DNA of 64,000 nucleotides from Hetaerina americana (Eukaryota; Arthropoda; Insecta; Odonata; Calopterygidae), in assembly GCA_022747635.1 (NCBI GenBank), contig JAKTNV010000005.1:34878792-34942791 (forward strand), read 5' to 3'. Positions 58,102 to 64,000 of this stretch are shown here, piece by piece. Both the position numbers and the translations under genes were made by a program. The notes below the pieces were generated by a model. The model was given only the letters and a program-made list of their open reading frames with translations, made no database searches and had not been told where the DNA came from. Numbering within the stretch: the stretch's first letter is position 1; every line of letters starts with the position of its first letter.

Positions 58102-58168
<67 letters not shown>

Positions 58169-58193
58169 CACACACATACATATTTGTATATGA
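58048..58193. repeat. (TA)n array between 31-bp direct repeats
   Basis: The sequence (AC)n-ATACATATTTGTATATGAT occurs at 58048-58079 and again at about 58163-58192, enclosing a (TA)n array. Confidence 0.88.
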
Positions 58194-59450
58194 TAAATAA
58201 ATATCACAATAACTCAAAATAAATCTTGATTATTATTTCAAAAAGATGAAAGAAACGTTTAAAGCAAATTTCAAAACCTTCTTCGTATGCATAATCGAGG
58301 CAATGGATTGCGACGAAAAGGATTTCTTTCAAAACACATAGAGAAAATTTGCCACTGCCCGTCAAAAAATAAACTATGACCCTAAAAGTAACAATACCTT
58401 CAAGTAGCTAAGTACATGATTTTATTGGCCATTTTGGGCAAATGCCAAACCACCGGCCAAAATTACAGGGCAGTTGTTTTGAGCCAGCAGCGATGGCACA
58501 ACCGAGCTCAATCTCTCAGAATTTTATTGCTCGTTCTCAAAAGAGTTTAACGGAAGAGTATACGGAAAAAGTCAAGAGGAGGGGAAAGAAGGAGAAAAAA
58601 CATTCGATTTCACGTTAATTTCTCCCAACGACCTCTCGTAGGCAGTTGGAAAAAAATCGTTAACGAGTTCAACGCCAGCAATAAATGGCAGGAGCACTTG
58701 TTTCCAAGGAAAACGAAAAATTATCCCCCACAACCCTTATCCTCTTCCCGCCCCCTTAGGAAGTGACGCATTTTCTTGTCAACACCCCCTTCCCAACAAG
58801 ACGGATCCGCCTCACTCTGCGGAGGTTTCCGAACGCATTCCCCATCAACGGGAAGAGTAGGCTCCCACTGTGTCGGGGGAATAAGACGGGGGCGCTCGTG
58901 AATGGTCGAGGGCAGGGAGAGAGAGCTTTATGTCAAGCGCGCCCCTAGAAAAACCCTTCGTAGATGAGTGACCTAGACGGGCTCTTGACCTGGTGCACGG
59001 GTGTTAACGCGATCCCCTGAGGACTCGTTGCGTTACGGATCCAGGCCATCGACGAGGTCGGGACGATGAGCGCACGGAGGGGAAAAGGTAACGGAATGGG
59101 ATCAAATTATTTGTGCGACGATATTGAAGCAAAACTTGCGGTGATAGCATGGTATGAGTGGGCAAGCGGAAAAACCTGCGCTTAAGAATGATATGGTGCC
59201 GAATGGGATGAAGGGAGCGGTGGAGCTGTGGCATTGACGGTAGATAGAGGTGCTACAAGGCTCAGATACAAAGTTTTTAAGTGCGTCTGATCGCGGGTTT
59301 ACCAAAATTTACCTGCATTTTGACACATAGTTAACACTAATATTTAATAACGGGTAAGAAATTGAAGGGCATTTTCAGAAGTGTGGGTATAATATGGAAG
59401 GTGTTGGGGCGGCGGGGGGGAGGGGTGAAAATATGTGCAGATCGGGGCAA
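58194..59450. other. Unassigned DNA with CpG-rich patch; possible PLE 3' UTR
   Basis: Bases 58640-59080 are CpG-rich. The stretch 59270-59450 lies just after the stop of the Penelope-type frame on the minus strand and may be its 3' UTR, but no hammerhead or terminal repeat is visible there. Confidence 0.35.
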
Positions 59451-60110
59451 TTAATGCCTAATATTAACATCTGGGGAATTCCAGGAATCCAAGAGCCAGA
59501 TGAAGGATTGCTCTATTGTTTTGAGTCTCAGTGGAGGATTAGAGGGTGAGAGGGATGCTAAGATTAATACACTATAGCATTTATCAAAGGGAGTGTAGTG
59601 TTCGGAGGCGTGTTTGGGGATTGGGAGCATACCAATCAGAGAATAATCCTTGCATGAGGCCCGGTGGTTTTTGATTCTAATATTGAGGGGTGTGGTAGAC
59701 AATCCAATATAAAAGGCAGGGCAAAGTTGGCACTTCAGAAGGTAAACTACATTGCTGGAGGTACATGAGGAGTAGGGAATAGGTGGGAGAGAGTTACAAA
59801 GCAGGTGGGAGAGGGATGGGATTCTGGTTTTAAAAATATGACATGTTTCGCATCTAGGTTTATTGCAGGGCAAGGGAGTGGTGTTGGGACTGGGCGGGGA
59901 TTTAAGAAGTGGATTGGTTGATTTGAGAAGATCTGATAAGTCGGCAGGGCGTGTGAAAGTAACAGAGTGATATTTGGGAAAAAGGTTGACCGTGAATTTA
60001 TGGTTTTTGAGGTTAGGGTACAGGTCTTTTAGGATTAATCGCAGAGATTCTAGGCCAGGGAAGTATGTAGTGCAAATTGAAAGAGGGATCAATATATATG
60101 TATCCTTATG
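59451..60110 (-). CDS. Penelope-like element C-terminus with GIY-YIG endonuclease (5' truncated)
   Basis: An open minus frame of about 219 codons ends with TAA. It starts inside the ORF with CTTYFPGLESLRLILKDLYP and VTFTRPADLSDLLKST. These are the connector motifs that follow the reverse transcriptase in Penelope elements (consensus TYHPGL...IL..L.PIL, F.RP.NL.DLLV). A Cys/His-containing linker follows (PCNKPRCETCHIF), then the GIY-YIG domain: SNVVYLLKCQLCPAFYIGLS, RIKNHRASC, KHASEH and the TIEQSFIWLLDSWNSPDVN end. The CxxC inside YLLKCQLC and the Arg/His/Glu residues of the nuclease are visible. The RT half is missing, so the copy is dead, but its intact frame implies it is fairly young. Such a nuclease nicks DNA for target-primed reverse transcription. 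Confidence 0.9.
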   Translation of the reverse strand, partial: HKDTYILIPLSICTTYFPGLESLRLILKDLYPNLKNHKFTVNLFPKYHSVTFTRPADLSDLLKSTNPLLKSPPSPNTTPLPCNKPRCETCHIFKTRIPSLSHLLCNSLPPIPYSSCTSSNVVYLLKCQLCPAFYIGLSTTPLNIRIKNHRASCKDYSLIGMLPIPKHASEHYTPFDKCYSVLILASLSPSNPPLRLKTIEQSFIWLLDSWNSPDVNIRH

Positions 60111-60189
60111 TTATGTGTTCCTATCCCTTTTCCTTATATCTATTTCCATGTGAATGAATATTTGTTCGCCATATGGCGGGATTTTCGTG

Positions 60190-60215
60190 TTCGAATGTAT
60201 GTGTATATATATGTA

Positions 60216-60259
<44 letters not shown>

Positions 60260-60300
60260 CATATATATATATACACATATATATACATATATACAAAGTT
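60190..60300. repeat. Quasi-palindromic (TA)n/(GTATAT)n array
   Basis: An interrupted TA array whose GTATAT and ATATAC variants are arranged almost symmetrically about 60250. It begins about 80 bp from the truncated end of the Penelope fragment. Confidence 0.9.
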
Positions 60301-60779
60301 ATCAATAAATTTCGATAAAATGAACGAACAGCAACAGACACACACATTGACTGAATCATTCAATTATATGGCCTGGGATGGGAAACATCTCGGACAAAAA
60401 GCATTTCATCCACGGCCAATACTTCAAGATACATAAGAATCTAATAAGTCGAATTCGGACATGGGTTGAATAATTATAGCCTCCCATTACATCTTCAGAC
60501 GATACCACTATGAGGAATAAGGGTCATTGACTGCTGAATAAGTAGTACAGGGTATCCTTTTACCAATATTAACTAGTTACTGATCACCACAGAGGTAAAA
60601 AGGTACACCCAGCAATCAGATTTAATCGAAAATAAAATGCTACCAAATGATTCTGCATGATAAAAATCACAATTTACCATAATGGATGATGACTAAAAAC
60701 GCGAACGCCAACAATAGGACCATCACTGCAAATTTCATCTTAACTCAACCAAATACCCTGCCAAAGTCATGAAAGAGCT
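60301..60779. other. Unassigned intergenic DNA
   Basis: Nothing recognised. Confidence 0.35.
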
Positions 60780-61400
60780 GGTGTTGGCCGGGTACCATCA
60801 CAACACGGGCTGCAAAGCACAACCCGCTCGAAAATTACCGCCGATAAGGACGAAAAATAACCCCGAGCCGAAGACAATCAGAACCGACGACTGGGAAAGA
60901 GCTCCGATCCCCCTCTCCCCAAGCAGTCCTTTCAAGGGGCCCTCGAGGGCCGAAGTTAACTATATGAGATGTTCTCGCCGCCAGGCGTCGGAGGTCACGG
61001 CTCTGCCCGCAGGCGCCTCCTTCCCACGCCACCGCCGTCCCATCGGCCCCCAGATCGCCTCCAGCCACGTACACGCGTTTATACGAAGCGAGCACGCACA
61101 ACCCTACCGCTCTCACCCCCGCTTCACGTCTACCGCCAATTACTCCCCCGCCCCTTTTCCGTCCGTCAACACAAATCGTCTATCTCCTCCACGCGAAGCC
61201 ATTCGAATTACCTGGAAGCTACCAGGCTAATCAGGTGATTGCTACGTTTTAACAGGCGCATTCCACGGTTATGAGCGACGGCATTGAGCTCTCTCCGGCC
61301 CTGCTTCGCTCGTCGATCGCGGGCACGAAAACGATTGGCGGAAACTTAACGAGCTTGAGAACGATGGTTAAATGCCTTTCAATACGTCCGCCTCGGTTTG
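60780..61400. other. CpG-rich block
   Basis: A 153-codon frame at 60769-61230 (plus) is Pro/Ser/Arg-rich and is matched by overlapping frames in other phases, so it is probably not coding. Possible promoter or 5' exon region. Confidence 0.45.
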
Positions 61401-61489
61401 CGGAAGAAAGGAACGACACGATATGTGACCGAAAGACCTAAGTTAAGCACCTGATCTCTTATCCACGCATTTGTAAATCAGGAAATTTG

Positions 61490-61765
61490 TTCATTTGATC
61501 CTAAAATGATCCGGAATCCTTCCCCCGGTCTAAGTTAGTTCGGTTGAAACTCCTGAGAAAAGCACCGTTTCGGTTTCCTGGTGGAATCATAGTACACACT
61601 GGATACAACCATACAAAAGCAACTAATTCCGTCTTTGTACGAGGTTTTGGATTTTGAAACAAAAAGCGAAGAGGACAATCACGAATATCCAAACCCTAGG
61701 AGGGAATCGAACCCAAGACTTTTGGATTAGCAGATTCGGAAATCTACCGCTTCCACCAAGGCCGG
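61490..61765 (-). mobile_element. tRNA-derived SINE (family G)
   Basis: The minus strand starts near 61765 with CCGGCCTTGGTGGAAGCGGTAG and has a perfect B box GGTTCGATTCC near 61692. A body follows to about 61500. The A-box spacing is right, but the acceptor arm does not pair with a 3' end, so SINE is preferred over a tRNA gene. Confidence 0.65.
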
Positions 61766-62517
61766 TAGAACTTACATGACCGGTATCCGAAAGGCACACT
61801 AAATGATAGCGTGCATGTTACGTGGGCACACGCATGAATGTATCCACGAAAAAAAATGGCATTTTCCACAAGTTTTTCACACATTCACTTCCATGCGCAA
61901 TTCATGTACCTGTATAAGTGCCATGTACCGCAATTCATGTACCTATAAGTAGGTGTGATCGATAACAGAAATTTATTTGCGCATGCATGAACTTGCAATC
62001 ATGTTTCCAAATTAAAATCTTTTTAAAACTTTTCAAAACGCTTCAAATAGAAGATAAATTTATGTAGTGCATGGAATGGACCTAAAACACATACGAAAGA
62101 GTTTTTCCTCCCTTACAATACAGTGCTCACACTAATTTTATTCTCTTCCTCAACAGAAATTTATACTCACAATTACGTATTTTAAGGTTTGAATTTGGCA
62201 GGTCGACGAAAGGCGGCTCGGTTAAAAAACTCAATACGTATAATAAAAAAGTATAGTCAGCTCCCTGAATGAGCGAGTAAAAACATGACTGATGTATCCT
62301 CAAATGTTTACATCAAATTTTCGATTTCCGTGCATGAACAAAATCCTGAAGAACTCCCAGGCTTACGAATGAAACTCGTTTGATTCGCATTCCATAATTC
62401 GACTTTTTATTCCATAATTCATTGCGCAACCCATAATTGGACTATCCTCGGCAATTCATTATTCCATTCAAACTTCTGCCCACTACTGGCCTCCTGAAAT
62501 TACATCGCTTGCCTTCT
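61766..62517. other. Unassigned intergenic DNA
   Basis: A tandem-like duplication of CATGTACC(G)...CAATTCATGTACCT lies near 61900-61945 and a GACTTTTTATTCCATAATTC duplication near 62390-62420. No gene recognised. Confidence 0.4.
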
Positions 62518-64000
62518 ACATCTACATCTACTCAATACCCCGCAAGCCGCCGCAAGGGCGTGTGGCGGGGGGTGCTAGGACACCACCCATAAATTAGAAA
62601 AGAAAAATAATAAAAAAAAAAATCGCATGCAATAACGACAAAATCATATATAAAAAAAAAAAACATGGCATACATTCATGCATGAACACTTACACCCCAC
62701 ACACATGCAAACACTCAAACTACCAACTAACATACACATGCACCTGAAAGTATACCTAACATCTCTATAGTGTTTAATTTTGTTCCGACTTGTAAATTCA
62801 AAGTTTTTAATATTTCTAAAGTGACTTCGGTTTCTTGCTATTATGATTACTGATTGTTCGGGGAAAGAATGAGTATTTGTACCTATCTGTCTTGGAATCT
62901 ATCTCCCTTAGTTTATCTTTGTGGTCTGATCTACCTAAGTAGTGTGGGGCCATTATAATTCCTTCAGTGTCATATTTAAACTCGTTTGTTCTGAACCTTT
63001 CTAAAAGTCTAAGCCTCGCTTGTTCTCTCCGCACTTCAAGTGGTTCCCAGCCTAAATCCCCTAAGAGACCTGTCACACTTGTGTTTTTATCATAACAATT
63101 TTTAACAAATCTAGCGGATTTTCTCTGGACTTTATCTAATTCTTTTTGCCAAATTTTCTCCCACGGATCCCAAATACTTGCGGCATATTCCAAATGAGGT
63201 CTAACTAGAGCAAAATAACACCTCTCTTTAACTTTTTCATTACATTTCCCCACCACCCGTTTTATGAAGCCAAGTTTCTTTAAAGCTGATCCGCATATTG
63301 TCCTGATATGTGCTCCCCATGAAAGGCGTGGTGTTAGAACAACCCCCAAATATTTAACTTGATTTGCCGTAGTCAATACTGAACCCTCTATTTTGTAGTT
63401 TATATCCTGTTCCTCGCTTCCTTTATTCCAAAATTTCAAAACTGCACATTTATCTATATTAAGTGTTAATCCCCATTTATTGCACCATCCCGAGATATTG
63501 TCTAAGTCTCTAGAGAGTAGCTCGCGATCTAGTTGGCTCCTTATTTCCCTGTATATCACCGTGTCGTCAGCAAATAACCTTAGATTGCTACTAACGTGTG
63601 TGCTTAAGTCATTTATGTATATTAAGAACAGAAGAGGCCCTAATACACTTCCCTGGGGGACGCCCGAAGTAACATCTCTCTCCGTTGAGCACAACCCATC
63701 TATGACTACTATTTGTTTGCGGTTTGACAAGAAGTCCCTAATCCAATTAATTATTTTCTCATTGATCCCATAGTATTTAAGTTTGTGTAACAATTTATTG
63801 TGTGGGACTTTGTCGAAGGCTTTTTTGAAATCCAGGAATACTGCATCGACTTGGGTGTTGTTTTCTCCCGATCTAAGTATATCGTGAATGAAGAGACCAA
63901 GTTGTGTTTCGCAAGATCTGCTTTTCCTAAATCCGTGCTGGTTGTGGATTAGTATTTTCCTACTATCAAGAAATTTCATAATGTTAGTGACAATAACGTG
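62518..64000 (-). mobile_element. CR1/Jockey-like LINE, 3' part (runs off the window)
   Basis: The 3' end on the minus strand is a GTAGATGTAGATGTAGAAGG tail at 62518-62537, preceded by the GC-rich hairpin block at 62539-62575. An A/T-rich 3' UTR containing T-runs and a long ORF continue to the window edge. Confidence 0.9.
62816..64000 (-). CDS. CR1/Jockey-like LINE reverse transcriptase (partial, open at edge)
   Basis: 395 codons are visible, with no stop until TAG/TAA-type termination at 62816. The frame is open through base 64000, so the N-terminal endonuclease lies outside. RT motifs in order: NQHGFRKSRSCETQL, motif A AVFLDFKKAFDKVPH, motif B TSGVPQGSVLGPLLFLIYIN, motif C LFADDTVIY, and GWCNKWGLTLNIDKC with the LGVVL block. 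The post-RT region has LVRPHLEYAASIWDPWE, VQRKSARFV, LGWEPLEVRREQARL and YSFFPRTI. All catalytic aspartates are present and there are no frameshifts, so this copy may be intact. It would copy its RNA by target-primed reverse transcription. It is related to, but distinct from, the truncated element at 53228-53990. Confidence 0.93.
   Translation of the reverse strand, partial: HVIVTNIMKFLDSRKILIHNQHGFRKSRSCETQLGLFIHDILRSGENNTQVDAVFLDFKKAFDKVPHNKLLHKLKYYGINEKIINWIRDFLSNRKQIVVIDGLCSTERDVTSGVPQGSVLGPLLFLIYINDLSTHVSSNLRLFADDTVIYREIRSQLDRELLSRDLDNISGWCNKWGLTLNIDKCAVLKFWNKGSEEQDINYKIEGSVLTTANQVKYLGVVLTPRLSWGAHIRTICGSALKKLGFIKRVVGKCNEKVKERCYFALVRPHLEYAASIWDPWEKIWQKELDKVQRKSARFVKNCYDKNTSVTGLLGDLGWEPLEVRREQARLRLLERFRTNEFKYDTEGIIMAPHYLGRSDHKDKLREIDSKTDRYKYSFFPRTISNHNSKKPKSL

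Noticed and set aside
1..64000. CRISPR arrays, bacterial operons or prophage
   Set aside because: No regularly spaced repeats with unique spacers, no ribosome-binding-site-led gene clusters. Spliced exons, SINEs and LINEs show the DNA is eukaryotic.

Overview
This window looks like ordinary repeat-rich nuclear DNA of a eukaryote, most likely an arthropod. There are no operons or bacterial-style genes. Exons are short and spliced, and recognisable sequence is dominated by non-LTR retrotransposons, Penelope-like elements (PLEs), mariner elements, tRNA-derived SINEs and long (TA)n arrays. The species cannot be named from sequence alone. The mix of mariner, GIY-YIG Penelope elements and CR1-like LINEs suggests an insect or other arthropod (inference).

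Host genes: the one gene I recognise is the 5' end of BRIP1/FANCJ, an iron-sulphur DNA helicase of the Fanconi pathway, on the minus strand. Exon 1 is at 37290-37454 and exon 2, with the Walker A motif, is at 36572-36683. I could not find later exons in the 36 kb downstream. An uncharacterised reading frame at 14365-14766 (minus), followed by AATAAA, may be a terminal exon. Several CpG-rich blocks (about 7.7-8.5, 11.8-12.8, 22.2-23.4, 47.7-48.2, 50.9-51.5, 56.6-57.2 and 60.8-61.4 kb) could be promoter or 5' exon regions of genes I cannot identify.

Mobile elements: an apparently intact APE/RT LINE with a 991-codon frame lies at 40645-44016 between two (TA)n arrays, and older fragments of it are scattered through the window. 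A CR1/Jockey-like LINE runs off the right end (62518-64000, minus), and a decayed copy lies at about 32.8-35.7 kb. Two almost identical 752/753-bp mariner derivatives lacking the catalytic domain lie at 20334-21085 and 37831-38583; the second sits about 380 bp upstream of the BRIP1 ATG. A Penelope GIY-YIG endonuclease fragment is at 59451-60110. SINEs are at 1.7, 16.6, 18.8, 24.3, 25.4, 50.5 and 61.6 kb, with related repeats at 29.2 and 37.0 kb.

Most interesting theme: five loci (2.7, 19.2, 39.0, 40.4 and 57.9 kb) carry hammerhead-ribozyme-like motifs. Each has CUGANGA (or CCGAUGA), a stem II whose two strands covary between loci, then GAAA. Four of the five lead into a shared GTGAGTGT...TTTGTGT... 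tail and a (TA)n array. One locus is an almost perfect 201-bp palindrome of two head-to-head units, and another is a diverged relative of it. PLEs are known to carry hammerhead motifs. The palindromic layout, the coupling to (TA)n and a (TA)n insert flanked by a 12-bp direct repeat inside a LINE frame (52838-52944) together suggest a PLE-mobilised, ribozyme-bearing non-autonomous family.
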